Assembly: GCF_003385235.1 (NCBI RefSeq)
Contig: NZ_PQIA01000085.1
Span: forward strand, 1 to 39,291
Source: Amycolatopsis circi
Lineage (GTDB): Bacteria; Actinomycetota; Actinomycetes; Mycobacteriales; Pseudonocardiaceae
Direction of reading: 5' to 3'
DNA length: 39,291 bases
In this document: piece by piece, positions 7,830 to 15,858 of the stretch
Layout: every line of letters starts with the position of its first letter
How positions within the stretch are numbered: position 1 is the first letter of the stretch
The notes under the pieces: generated by a model
Databases searched by the model: none
Told to the model about the DNA's origin: nothing
What the model saw: the letters and a program-made list of their open reading frames with translations, nothing else
Translations under genes and position numbers: made by a program

Positions 7830-8600
7830 GTGTCCGACGACGCGGCTATGGGGCTTTACGGACTCACCAAACGGTTCGGGACAACGCTGGCAGTGGACGA
7901 CGTGCGGCTGGAAGTGCCGCGAGGGTCGTTCTTCGGCCTCGTCGGACCCAACGGCGCAGGGAAAACGACGTCGCTGTCGATGGCGGTCGGGCTGCTTCGG
8001 CCAGATGCTGGCGAAGCGCGCGTGTTCGGCGTGGACGTTTGGCGGGAACCGGAACGGGCGAAAAGCCTGATCGGCGTTCTTCCGGACGGATTGTCCATTC
8101 CGGAGCGGCTCACCGGGCGGGAACTGCTGACGTACATGGGCTTGCTGCGCGGGCTCGCACCGGACACGGTCGCCGAGCGCGCGCAGGAACTGCTCGGCGT
8201 GTTGGAGCTGACGGACGCCGAGCGCACCCTCGTCATCGACTACTCCGCGGGCATGCGCAAGAAGATCGGCCTCGCGACGGCGTTGCTGCACGGCCCTCGG
8301 CTGCTGGTGCTGGACGAGCCGTTCGAGGCGGTGGACCCGGTTTCCGCGTCGACGATTCGCACGATCCTGCAGCGGTTCGTCGCTTCCGGCGGTGCGGTTG
8401 TGCTGTCGAGCCACGTGATGGCGTTGGTGGAACAGCTGTGCAGCCACGTCGCGGTGATCACGCGCGGACGCGTAGTCGCCGCGGGCGCGGTGGCTGACGT
8501 ACGGGGCGAAGGCACGCTGGAAGACGCGTTCGTGCACATTGTCGGCGGGCGGACCGGTGGAGCGGAGGGGCTGGCGTGGTTGGCGTCCTCGTCCGACTGA
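7830..8600 (+). CDS. ABC transporter ATP-binding protein (ABC-2 type)
   Basis: 256 aa nucleotide-binding subunit. Walker A GPNGAGKTT at 39-47, signature YSAGMRKKIGLA near 138-149, Walker B LLVLDEPFEAVDP near 157-169 and the switch His in SSH near 193-195 are all present. The Q-loop reads GVLPDG rather than containing a clear Gln, a variation seen in this exporter-type subgroup. The GTG start follows a purine-rich GAAGGGGGAA. The permease gene begins 25 bp before this stop, so the two are translationally coupled and presumably form one transporter at the membrane. The transported substance is unknown. A TACAGT hexamer at 7795-7800 is a possible -10. Confidence 0.9.
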   Translation: MSDDAAMGLYGLTKRFGTTLAVDDVRLEVPRGSFFGLVGPNGAGKTTSLSMAVGLLRPDAGEARVFGVDVWREPERAKSLIGVLPDGLSIPERLTGRELLTYMGLLRGLAPDTVAERAQELLGVLELTDAERTLVIDYSAGMRKKIGLATALLHGPRLLVLDEPFEAVDPVSASTIRTILQRFVASGGAVVLSSHVMALVEQLCSHVAVITRGRVVAAGAVADVRGEGTLEDAFVHIVGGRTGGAEGLAWLASSSD

Positions 8601-10165
8601 AGCTGCGGGTCCTGCGCAATTCCCTGCGCGGGCGGCAGATCGCCGGAATGATCTTCGGCGCCATCTTCGGTCTCCTGGCGGCTGCGTTCACGATCGGCGT
8701 CGCGGTGTTCCCTGCTCCGGAAGCGCGGATCACCGTCGACCTGCTCACCTCGATCTACGCGGTGTGGATGGCGGGCTGGGTGCTCGCGCCGATCGCGACC
8801 GGCGGCGGGGACGACACCCTGCGGCCGGAGCACTTCGCGCTGCTGCCGATCGGCAGGCGCAAGCTGGCGGTCGGTCTGCTCGCAGCGAGTTTCGTGGGCG
8901 TCACCGCGCTGGTGAGCCTGCTGGCGTTCCTCGGCTTGGCGTTCTACGGGCTGCGGTTCGGCGCCGGGGCGGCGTTCGTCGGGCTCGTGTTCACCGTGCT
9001 GCAGCTGGCGTTCGTGGTGTTGCTGTACCGCGTGGTGATGGCCGCGCTCGGGGCGCTGCTGACGTCGCGCAAGGGCAAGGAACTGGGCATCATCCTGGTG
9101 GCGCTCACCGGCTTGTCCGGCGTCGCGGTGAACTACGTGATGAGGAGCGTCGGCCCGGCGATAGTCAGTGGCCAGATGCCCGGCTTCGTCAGCGTCATGC
9201 ACGCGCTGCCGTCCGGCTGGGGCACGCTCGCGGTGCACGCGGCCGGGACCGGCGAATGGGGCACCGTTGGCGGTCTGTTCGCCGCACTGCTCGGAGCGGT
9301 CGCGGTCTTGATCCTGATCTGGGGCGCATTGCTGGCCCGCCAGGTCACCACTCCGTCCTTCCGCGGAGCCTCCCGCACTCGCGCGAAGAGCACCCGCACG
9401 CGGCGCAGCCTGCTCCCCGCCACTCCGGTCGGCGCCGTGGCACGCAAGGAGCTGTACACCTGGTGGCGGGACGCGCGCCGCCGCGTCGCCCTGCTGTCGA
9501 CGCTGCTCATCGGCTTCGTCATCACCGTCGTGCCAGCGCTGTCCGGCAGTGGCGGCGGGCGGGCGGTGATGCTGCCGTATTTCGGGGTCGCAGTGGTGAT
9601 TTTCGCGTCCATGCAGTCCGGCAATCTGTACGGAATGGACGGCAGTGCCCTGTGGCACACGCTGGTCGTCCCCGGAGCCGAACGCGCCGACGTACGCGGC
9701 CGTCAGCTGGCGTGGACCCTGATCGTCGCCCCGATCGCCTTGGTGCTCGCGCTGGTCCTGCCCGGCGTCACCGGCGTACCGAGCGCGTACCCGTGGGTCC
9801 TCGGCCTAGTACCGGCGACCCTGGGTGCCGGAGCCGGGATCCTGATGCTGCAATCCGCCTTCCTGGCCTTCCCGCTGCCAGATCAACGGCGCAGCGGAAG
9901 CCCGTGGTCGTCCGGCGGACGCCCCGGCTGCGCCCGCGCCGCTCTGATGCTGGCGACGACACTGCTCATCGTGCTCGGCGCGCTGCCGGTAATAGCGCTC
10001 GGCGTGGCCGGGACGCTGGCAGACCTGCCGGTGCTGCAGTGGCTGGGCATTCCCGCCGGAATCGCGACCGGCATCGCACTGGCGTGGTGGTGGGGTTCGC
10101 TCGCCCAGCAACGGCTGGCGACCCGAGGTCCGGAACTGCTGGCGACCGTCTCCAAAGAACGGTGA
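8576..10165 (+). CDS. ABC transporter permease, multi-spanning
   Basis: 529 aa integral membrane partner of the preceding ATPase. Roughly 10-12 hydrophobic segments alternate with short basic loops. Examples are IAGMIFGAIFGLLAAAFTIG near 22-41, a long stretch around 115-160, and pairs near 250-265, 310-345 and 375-425. A central soluble loop (about 262-295) is rich in Arg and Ser. It does not resemble substrate-specific importer permeases, and no binding-protein gene is nearby, so an export or membrane-remodelling role is more likely. The GTG at 8576 lies within the ATPase gene after GGAGGGG. Confidence 0.8.
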   Translation: MVGVLVRLKLRVLRNSLRGRQIAGMIFGAIFGLLAAAFTIGVAVFPAPEARITVDLLTSIYAVWMAGWVLAPIATGGGDDTLRPEHFALLPIGRRKLAVGLLAASFVGVTALVSLLAFLGLAFYGLRFGAGAAFVGLVFTVLQLAFVVLLYRVVMAALGALLTSRKGKELGIILVALTGLSGVAVNYVMRSVGPAIVSGQMPGFVSVMHALPSGWGTLAVHAAGTGEWGTVGGLFAALLGAVAVLILIWGALLARQVTTPSFRGASRTRAKSTRTRRSLLPATPVGAVARKELYTWWRDARRRVALLSTLLIGFVITVVPALSGSGGGRAVMLPYFGVAVVIFASMQSGNLYGMDGSALWHTLVVPGAERADVRGRQLAWTLIVAPIALVLALVLPGVTGVPSAYPWVLGLVPATLGAGAGILMLQSAFLAFPLPDQRRSGSPWSSGGRPGCARAALMLATTLLIVLGALPVIALGVAGTLADLPVLQWLGIPAGIATGIALAWWWGSLAQQRLATRGPELLATVSKER

Positions 10166-10245
10166 CGGATTTTTCTTGCCGAGGTGTCGAATGGCATCGC
10201 GCACGTTCGTAGCGAAGGTAAGAGACCCCGGTTTGAGGGGCCGCC

Positions 10246-10545
10246 ATGAAGCGGTGCCTGCTGGCTGTCCAGGGAGACGAAACCACGCAGGAGACCGGCG
10301 ACGAACTGGTCGCCCAGATGGCCCGCACGACCAAGGTCACCGACGACATGAAAGCCGCCGGCGCCTGGGTGTTCGTCGGCGGTTTGCCACCTTCGTACGC
10401 CACCACAGTGGTCCGCCCCGCGAACGGCACGACCACGATGACCGACGGCCCGTTCGCCGAAACGAAGGAGCAGCTGGGCGGCTTCTGGGTGAAGCGGCAG
10501 GTCCACCCATGTGGGCGACCTGTCCACAATGGAGGGTGTGGCTGA
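10246..10545 (+). pseudogene. YCII-related (DGPF) protein, C-terminally truncated
   Basis: 99 aa reading frame with a good GAGGGG ribosome site 6 nt before the ATG. Residues 1-82 match the YCII/DGPF family (MKRCLLAVQGDE, AAGAWVFVGGLPP, the diagnostic MTDGPFAETKEQLGGFWV). The normal continuation after GGFWV, a helix followed by a strand ending in a short VRPF-like tail, is missing. Instead there are 17 unrelated residues rich in Cys, Gly, His and Pro before the stop. These come from DNA with small inverted repeats that leads straight into the LmbE gene. The likely cause is a deletion or rearrangement that removed the last third. It may be non-functional; related proteins often accompany ECF sigma factors, but none is here. 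Confidence 0.6.
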
Positions 10546-10562
10546 TTCGCCGGAAGCGGTTT

Positions 10563-10581
10563 CCGGTGGGCACCGGTTTTT
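10563..10581 (+). terminator. Small intrinsic-terminator-like hairpin with T-run
   Basis: CCGGT and ACCGG enclose GGGC and are followed by five T residues, the classical intrinsic-terminator form and rare in such GC-rich DNA. It sits between the truncated YCII gene and the LmbE start, 29 nt before the ATG. Confidence 0.5.
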
Positions 10582-10609
10582 GTCGGTGGGTGCCGGTAGG
10601 TTCGTTGGC

Positions 10610-11389
10610 ATGGCGACATTGGTGACGTTCCACGCCCATCCGGACGACGAGGCGATCATGACCGGCGGCGTGATGCGCAAGGCGGCCGACGAGGGGCACC
10701 GGGTGGTGCTCGTGGTGGCCACTCGCGGCGAGAAAGGCGAGATCCCCGAGGGCCTGCTCGACGACGGCGAGCAGCTGGCGGACCGGCGCGTGAAGGAGAC
10801 GCAGGCGGCGGCGGAGGTGCTGGGCGTCTCGCGGGTGGAGTTCTTAGGATACCAGGACTCCGGAATGATGGGCGACCCGTCGAACGACGGCCCGGACACG
10901 TTCTGGAGCGCGCCGGTCGAAGAAGCGGCCGAGCGGCTGGCGACGATCCTGCGCGAAGAGTCAGCGGATGTGCTCACGGTGTACGACGACTTCGGCGTCT
11001 ACGGCCACCCGGACCACATCCAGGTCCACCGCGTCGGCATGCGAGCGGGAGAACTCGCGGGCACTCCGCGGGTCTACCAGGGCACGGCGAACCGCGATCG
11101 GATGCGGCGAGCCGCCGAAGCCGCGCGGGCAGCGGGCGAGGAAGGCGGCCCGGACGAGGAGATGACCATCGGCAAACCGGAAGCCGAGCTGACCGCGGAA
11201 GTGGACGTCCTGGCGTACCTGAAGGTCAAGCGGGCGGCGATGCGCGCGCATCAGAGCCAGATCAGCGAGGAGTCCTTCTTCCTGGCCCTGCCGGACGACA
11301 AGTTCGGCGAGGCGTTCGGGACCGAATGGTTCATCCGGGAAGGACAGGGGCCGGGGGTGACCGAGACGGATCTGATGAAGGGGCTCTGA
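10610..11389 (+). CDS. PIG-L/LmbE-family N-acetylglucosaminyl deacetylase
   Basis: 259 aa zinc-dependent deacetylase-like protein. The metal-binding AHPDDE is at residues 9-14 and the second motif, GHPDHIQVH, near 139-147; the fold-conserved TRGEKGEIPE is also present. The family includes MshB and Mca of mycothiol metabolism. The sequence lacks enough distinguishing features to choose, and generic LmbE-like proteins are common in actinomycetes. The ATG at 10610 aligns with the usual N-terminus; no ribosome site is seen, but TAGGTT ends 7 nt before the ATG, suggesting a leaderless mRNA. The C-terminus (SEESFFLALPDDKFGEAFGTEWFI) is typical of the group. Confidence 0.8.
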   Translation: MATLVTFHAHPDDEAIMTGGVMRKAADEGHRVVLVVATRGEKGEIPEGLLDDGEQLADRRVKETQAAAEVLGVSRVEFLGYQDSGMMGDPSNDGPDTFWSAPVEEAAERLATILREESADVLTVYDDFGVYGHPDHIQVHRVGMRAGELAGTPRVYQGTANRDRMRRAAEAARAAGEEGGPDEEMTIGKPEAELTAEVDVLAYLKVKRAAMRAHQSQISEESFFLALPDDKFGEAFGTEWFIREGQGPGVTETDLMKGL

Positions 11390-12028
11390 CTGCCCGGAGG
11401 CGAGCCAGTGCGGGGTTCCGGCGCGCGGGTCGCGGGCCCACGGCGGACGCGGGCGGGCCGTCGGGACTCGAGCGAGCCGCCGGAAGCGGGCCTGCACGGA
11501 TCGCGGGCCCGGAACTCGCTTTGGGCGAGCCGCGGTGGCGCGGGTCCCCGGATCGGGTTGGGGCGCAGTCCGATGCGGTAGGTCGAGGCAGCAGGTTAGG
11601 TGGCAGGTCGAAAGGTTGCCGTCGATGGGTCGCGCATTGGCCAGACGGGGAGGGCGGCGGGGCAAAGCAACCAAACCGCGGGCTCGGCAGATCTGGCAGG
11701 CAGCCAGAGGTTGGCGTGACGAGGCGGCAAGGGCACAGACTTGCGCTCAGTCGACGTGATGGTTGCCCAGGGTGATGAGCCGACACGCGGGGTTCGCGGC
11801 TTCCCTCCCCCAACTCCGCGCCCGCCAATGCAGGCAAACACCGGGCCTTCCGCGAACGCGCCAGCCATCACCGAGATCGCGGGCCCGCCTCCCAACCCGG
11901 CTCCCGGCCAGGCAAGCAAGCATCAAATCCCGCAAGCGGCCAACCGTCACACGGGATTCGCGGGCTCCGCTTCCCCAACGCCACAACCGGCACGCACGCA
12001 AGCACCAATCCCGCACCCACACCAACCG
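11390..12028. other. Gene-free interval
   Basis: About 640 bp between the LmbE gene and the molybdenum-hydroxylase operon. Open frames exist on both strands but show no recognisable domains, no ribosome sites, and mainly Pro/Arg/Gly/Ser composition. The second half is made of imperfect tandem repeats (see the repeat entry). In the first half the decamer TCGCGGGCCC occurs at 11430 and 11501, and again inside the repeat region near 11877, so the whole interval may be decayed repeat sequence. Confidence 0.5.
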
Positions 12029-12054
12029 TCACACCGGATGCACGGGCTCCTCCT
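11777..12054. repeat. Imperfect tandem repeat, period about 80 bp, four units
   Basis: Related segments start near 11777, 11863, 11942 and 12024. The two best copies share CAACCGTCACAC, then a GGGCTCC core and a pyrimidine-rich CTTCCCC-like tail. Between the cores a second related block recurs at about 11831, 11909 and 11991 (GGCAAGCAAGCATCAAATCC and variants). The last copy enters the 3' end of the small-subunit gene (stop at 12029). Confidence 0.55.
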
Positions 12055-12514
12055 CCACCCGAGCCGCAGCAAGGCGGACTGCGTCCAGGATTTTCTCGTA
12101 CCCAGTACACCGGCAGAGGTTTCCCGCCAGGGCCTCCCGGATCTCCGGGTCCGTCGGAGCAGCCACCCGGTGCACCAACTCGTGTGCGGCGACGACCAGC
12201 CCCGGCGTGCAGAAGCCGCATTGGACGGCGCCGGCGTCGATGAAGGCTTGTTGTACTGCGTCCAGTCGGTCGCCGTCTGCCAAGCCTTCGACGGTGCGGA
12301 CGTTCCTGCCCTCGGCTTGGCCCGCGGCGACCAGGCACGAACACACTGGGGTACCGTCCAAATACACTGTGCACGAACCGCATTCGCCTTGTTCGCAGGC
12401 GTTTTTCGAGCCGGGCAAGCCCAGTTGGTCGCGCAGCACGAAGAGCAGGCATTGCCCTTCCCAGACATCGTCCACCGAGCGCGGCTCGTCATTGACAGTG
12501 AGGTTCAGGCGCAT
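12029..12514 (-). CDS. Molybdenum hydroxylase small subunit, 2x[2Fe-2S] (XDH/CoxS type)
   Basis: 161 aa electron-transfer subunit. The plant-ferredoxin-type cluster is bound by Cys40, Cys45, Cys48 and Cys60 (ACEQGECGSCTVYLDG and PVCSC). The second cluster is bound by Cys99, Cys102, Cys134 and Cys136 (CGFCTPG and CRCTGY). Length and motif order are those of CoxS/XdhC-type subunits. It would carry electrons from the molybdenum site to FAD in the heterotrimer made with the two upstream genes. The ATG at 12514 lies inside the end of the FAD-subunit gene (10-bp overlap), indicating translational coupling. The C-terminus ends in repeat-derived DNA. Confidence 0.92.
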   Translation of the reverse strand: MRLNLTVNDEPRSVDDVWEGQCLLFVLRDQLGLPGSKNACEQGECGSCTVYLDGTPVCSCLVAAGQAEGRNVRTVEGLADGDRLDAVQQAFIDAGAVQCGFCTPGLVVAAHELVHRVAAPTDPEIREALAGNLCRCTGYEKILDAVRLAAARVEEEPVHPV

Positions 12515-13383
12515 TTCGGCTGCCCGCCTTTCCGATAGTCTTCCCAGGCCCAGCTCAACGTCCGGCGGGCCAGTACGGCGATCGCGTGGATGCGGTAGTC
12601 GGCGCTGCCTCGGACGTCGTCGATCGGGGACGCGGCGCTCGCGGCCAACTCGCCGAAGCGGCGTACGACGGAATCTGGCAGTGGGGAGCGGGATTCCCAC
12701 GAATCAGAGAGGGCGTCGCGGAGGAAGTCTTCGGCGGCGGTGGCTCGGCGCGGCGTCGGGGCGGCCGATCCCACTGCTGCGCCTGCCCAGCCGGTTTCCG
12801 GGGCCAGGTCCAGCGCGAACGAGCACACTGCGATGACCATCGCGTTGCGGGTGCCGACTTTCGCGAACTGCTGCGGGCCGGTCGCGACCGGGAGGTGGAT
12901 GGCGGCGATCAGCTCGTCGGGGGCCAGTGCGTTGCGTTTGACTCCCTGGTAGAACTCCGTCGCCGGGATCATCCGGACACCGCGCACCGAAGCGACCTCG
13001 ATCGTCGCGTCGCAGGCCAGGAGCATGGGGTGCGTGTCGCCGGCCGGGGAGGCCGCGCCGAGGTTGCCGCCGACAGTGCCTCGGTTGCGGATTTGCGGCG
13101 AGCCGACGGTGCGGCTGGCCATCGCCAGGCCGGGCAGGCGGGTGCCCAGTTCGGTGATGATCCGCGTGTAGGACACGCCCGCGCCCAGGCGGATCCGGCC
13201 GTCCTGCTCGGTCCACTCGGACAAGGCGTCGATTCGGGTGAGGTCGAGCAAAGACGCAGGACGGCGGTGGTCGAAGTTCAGTTCGACCAGGACATCGGTG
13301 CCGCCTGCCAGGGGGACGGCGTCCGGGCGGTCGGCTTTCAGGGTCAGGGCTTCCGCCCAGGTCACGGGGGTCAGGAAATCCAC
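12505..13383 (-). CDS. Molybdenum hydroxylase medium subunit, FAD-binding (XDH/CoxM type)
   Basis: 292 aa flavoprotein subunit that passes electrons from the iron-sulfur subunit to NAD+ or another acceptor. FAD-binding motifs PLAGGTDVLVE (about 24-34) and TVGGNLGAASPAGD (103-116) are intact, followed by the CO-dehydrogenase flavoprotein C-terminal domain. The start is a GTG at 13383 with GGAGG 6 nt upstream. It sits 71 bp after the large subunit and overlaps the small subunit, giving the order Mo-FAD-FeS. This resembles XDH operons rather than the Cox M-S-L order. The subunit does not reveal the substrate. Confidence 0.92.
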   Translation of the reverse strand: MDFLTPVTWAEALTLKADRPDAVPLAGGTDVLVELNFDHRRPASLLDLTRIDALSEWTEQDGRIRLGAGVSYTRIITELGTRLPGLAMASRTVGSPQIRNRGTVGGNLGAASPAGDTHPMLLACDATIEVASVRGVRMIPATEFYQGVKRNALAPDELIAAIHLPVATGPQQFAKVGTRNAMVIAVCSFALDLAPETGWAGAAVGSAAPTPRRATAAEDFLRDALSDSWESRSPLPDSVVRRFGELAASAASPIDDVRGSADYRIHAIAVLARRTLSWAWEDYRKGGQPKCA

Positions 13384-13454
13384 GAGGTGCCTCCGGCCTC
13401 AGGCTGGAACGGGAAGAGGGGGGACAAGCAGAACGGCAGCGTTGGGCAAGCCGG

Positions 13455-15776
13455 TCACGAAGCCGCGCCGCGATCCGCGGCCAGAGCGATGTCGTCCGGG
13501 CGGATGGGGGCGTTCGGCAACGGCAGGCCGGTCGCGGAGCGGAGCGCATTCAGGATCGCGGGAGTCGAGGACAGGGTCGGCGGCTCCCCGACGCCGTTCA
13601 AGCCGTAAGGCGAGTCCGGATGCGGGAATTCGAACAGGCTGATCGGCATCGGCGGCACATCGAGCACCGTCGGGATCAGGTAGTCCGTGAAGGACGGGTT
13701 TCGTACCCGGCCCTCGCGATCGACCAGGATTTCCTCCATCAGAGCCAAACCCAGGCCCTGCACGCTGCCGCCTTCGATTTGGCCTTCCACGGCCAGCGGG
13801 TTCATCGCCTTGCCGACGTCCTGGGCGGTGGCCAGCTCGACTACCTTCACCAAACCCAGTTCGACGTCCACGTCCACCACTGCTCGGTGGGCGGCGAAGG
13901 CGAAAGCGATGTGTGCGTCGCCCTGCCCGGTTTCTGGGTCGATGCCTTGGGTGGGGCGGTGGTGGTACTCGAAGGTGTCCGAAAGAGTGTCCGAACCCAC
14001 CAGGTCGGCGATGGAGCAGACCGGGCGGCCGGCGGAGTCCAGGACTTGGTCGTTGCCCAAGGACAGTGCTGGGAGGCCAGAAGCGACGGATGCACGGCGA
14101 AGGAGTTCGCGGGCAATCTGCCGGCAGGCACCTTGCACGGCTCCGGTCGACATCCATGTCATTCGGGAGGCCGACGCGGAACCAGCATCGCCGATTTGGG
14201 TGTCGGCGGGCAACACGACCACCCGGGAGACTCCCAGCTCCGTGCTCGCCACCTGCGATTGGACCGTCGTGACGCCTTGTCCGCATTCCGCCGCCGCGGT
14301 GTGCACCGAGACGACCGGGGCGCCGTTGACCACCGCCAGTGCGACTCGCGCGGTCGAGATGTCGTCGACCCCGCCTGAGTAGCCGATCGCCTTCACCCCG
14401 ACCGCGTAGCCGACTCCGCGACGCACCCCCTCGCCGTGCGTCGTGTTGGCGACTCCGCCGGGCAGGGAAAGCAAGTCTGTCGCACCGGACGGTGGCAGCG
14501 GACGGTCGCGGAGGGCTTGCAGTAGTTCCGCGACCGGGGCTGGGCCGTCGACGGCTTGGCCGGTGGGCAGGACGGTGCCCGTGGTCATGGCATTGCGCAG
14601 ACGCAACTCCATCGGGTCCATGCCTAGTTCGTGCGCCAATTTGTCCATATTGGACTCACAGCCGTAGGCCGATTGGACGGCGCCGAAACCGCGCATCGCG
14701 CCGCACGGTGGGTTGTTCGTGAATACTGCCAAGCCGTCGATTTCGGCGTTCGGGACGTCGTAGGCACCGGTGACGAAATAGCAGGCGTTGGCGATGACCA
14801 CGGGCGAAGTTGAGGTGTACGCGCCGCCGTCCAGAACCAGACGGGCTTTTACGTAGACCAGGCGGCCGTCTTTGGTGGCTCCGTGTTCGTAGCGCATCTT
14901 CGCCGGATGCCGGTGCACATGGCCGAAGAAGGATTCGTAGCGGTTGTAGGACATCTTCACCGGACGACCGAGCCGCATAGCCAGCATGCAGGCGTGCACG
15001 TGGACGGACAGGTCTTCTCGGCCGCCGAAGGCACCACCGACACCTGCCAGGGTCAGACGCACCTTTTCCGGTGGCAAGCCCAGGCAGGGAGCCAGTTGTT
15101 CCAGATCTTTGTGCAGCCATTGCGAGGAAACATAAAGTTCGACGCCGCCGTCCTCGGAAGGAATCGCCAGGCCGGATTCCGGACCCAGGAAAGCCTGGTC
15201 CTGCATGCCGACTTCGTACTCGCCGGTGACCACGACATCCGCCTCCGCGCGGGCCCGGGAAAGGTCGCCGTGGCGGATTTTCACGTGCCGTACGAGGTTT
15301 CCGTCCGGGTGGATGGGGCGGACGCCCTCGTCCAGGACGGTCATCGGATCCGTGACCGGGGTCAGCGGTTCGTAGTCGACGATGATCAGTTTCGCCGCCT
15401 GGCGGGCGGTTTCCGGATCGTCGGCGGCGACCAGCGCGACGGGTTCGCCGTGGTAGCGGACCTCGTCGACGGCGAGGACCGGCTGGTCGGCGGATTTCAT
15501 TCCGTACGTTTTCGCGCCGGGCACGTCCTCGTGCGTGAGCACGGCGTGCACCCCCGGGTGGGCGAGAGCTTTGCTCGTGTCGACGGACCGGATCCGCGCG
15601 GCCGCGTACGGGCTGCGCAGCGTGGTCGCCCAGACCATGCCCTCGATCCACAAATCCGACGAATAGGCGAACCTGCCGGTCACCTTGGCGGCGCCGTCCG
15701 GACGGAGGGCGCTTTCGCCCACCCCGGCGGCTTTCCCGGTTTCCGCGGCGCGTACCAGCGAGTCCACAGTGACCAC
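13455..15776 (-). CDS. Molybdenum hydroxylase large subunit (xanthine dehydrogenase family)
   Basis: 773 aa catalytic subunit binding the molybdopterin cofactor. Family features run in order: an aldehyde-oxidase/XDH hammerhead domain (about 25-135); the Mo-cofactor domain with GVGGAFGGRED near 246-256 and GAMRGFGAVQS near 358-368; ECGQGVTTVQSQVA near 504; and the catalytic Glu in GVGEPP near 728. The substrate pocket cannot be read with confidence. The family oxidises xanthine and hypoxanthine, but also nicotinate, uracil/thymine, pterins and aldehydes. Neighbouring nucleobase permeases and deaminases favour an N-heterocycle. The GTG start has AGGAAAG upstream, and a TTGACA/TTGAAT promoter lies 29-58 nt upstream. 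It is the first gene of the three-subunit operon. Confidence 0.9.
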   Translation of the reverse strand: MVTVDSLVRAAETGKAAGVGESALRPDGAAKVTGRFAYSSDLWIEGMVWATTLRSPYAAARIRSVDTSKALAHPGVHAVLTHEDVPGAKTYGMKSADQPVLAVDEVRYHGEPVALVAADDPETARQAAKLIIVDYEPLTPVTDPMTVLDEGVRPIHPDGNLVRHVKIRHGDLSRARAEADVVVTGEYEVGMQDQAFLGPESGLAIPSEDGGVELYVSSQWLHKDLEQLAPCLGLPPEKVRLTLAGVGGAFGGREDLSVHVHACMLAMRLGRPVKMSYNRYESFFGHVHRHPAKMRYEHGATKDGRLVYVKARLVLDGGAYTSTSPVVIANACYFVTGAYDVPNAEIDGLAVFTNNPPCGAMRGFGAVQSAYGCESNMDKLAHELGMDPMELRLRNAMTTGTVLPTGQAVDGPAPVAELLQALRDRPLPPSGATDLLSLPGGVANTTHGEGVRRGVGYAVGVKAIGYSGGVDDISTARVALAVVNGAPVVSVHTAAAECGQGVTTVQSQVASTELGVSRVVVLPADTQIGDAGSASASRMTWMSTGAVQGACRQIARELLRRASVASGLPALSLGNDQVLDSAGRPVCSIADLVGSDTLSDTFEYHHRPTQGIDPETGQGDAHIAFAFAAHRAVVDVDVELGLVKVVELATAQDVGKAMNPLAVEGQIEGGSVQGLGLALMEEILVDREGRVRNPSFTDYLIPTVLDVPPMPISLFEFPHPDSPYGLNGVGEPPTLSSTPAILNALRSATGLPLPNAPIRPDDIALAADRGAAS

Positions 15777-15804
15777 CAGCTTTCCTGCGTTGCCGACTGC
15801 ACGG

Positions 15805-15834
15805 ATTCAACACGTGTAGATCGGGACTGTCAAC
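15805..15834 (-). promoter_or_regulatory. Promoter of the molybdenum-hydroxylase operon with LacI-operator candidate
   Basis: On the minus strand, TTGACA (15834-15829), an 18-nt spacer and TTGAAT (15810-15805) form a good sigma-70-type promoter. The palindrome ACACGTGT (15810-15817) lies in the spacer against the -10 box, a position where a bound LacI protein would block transcription. The divergent lacI-type gene starts 25 bp away. Confidence 0.6.
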
Positions 15835-15858
15835 GGCTCTTCGGGTATCGTCTGGCGC

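Noticed and set aside
11326..11837. Open frames on both strands in the gene-free interval
   Set aside because: No start signals, no family resemblance, and composition typical of chance frames in GC-rich DNA.
11777..12054. CRISPR array
   Set aside because: Units are about 80 bp, poorly conserved, lack equal spacers, and no cas genes are present.
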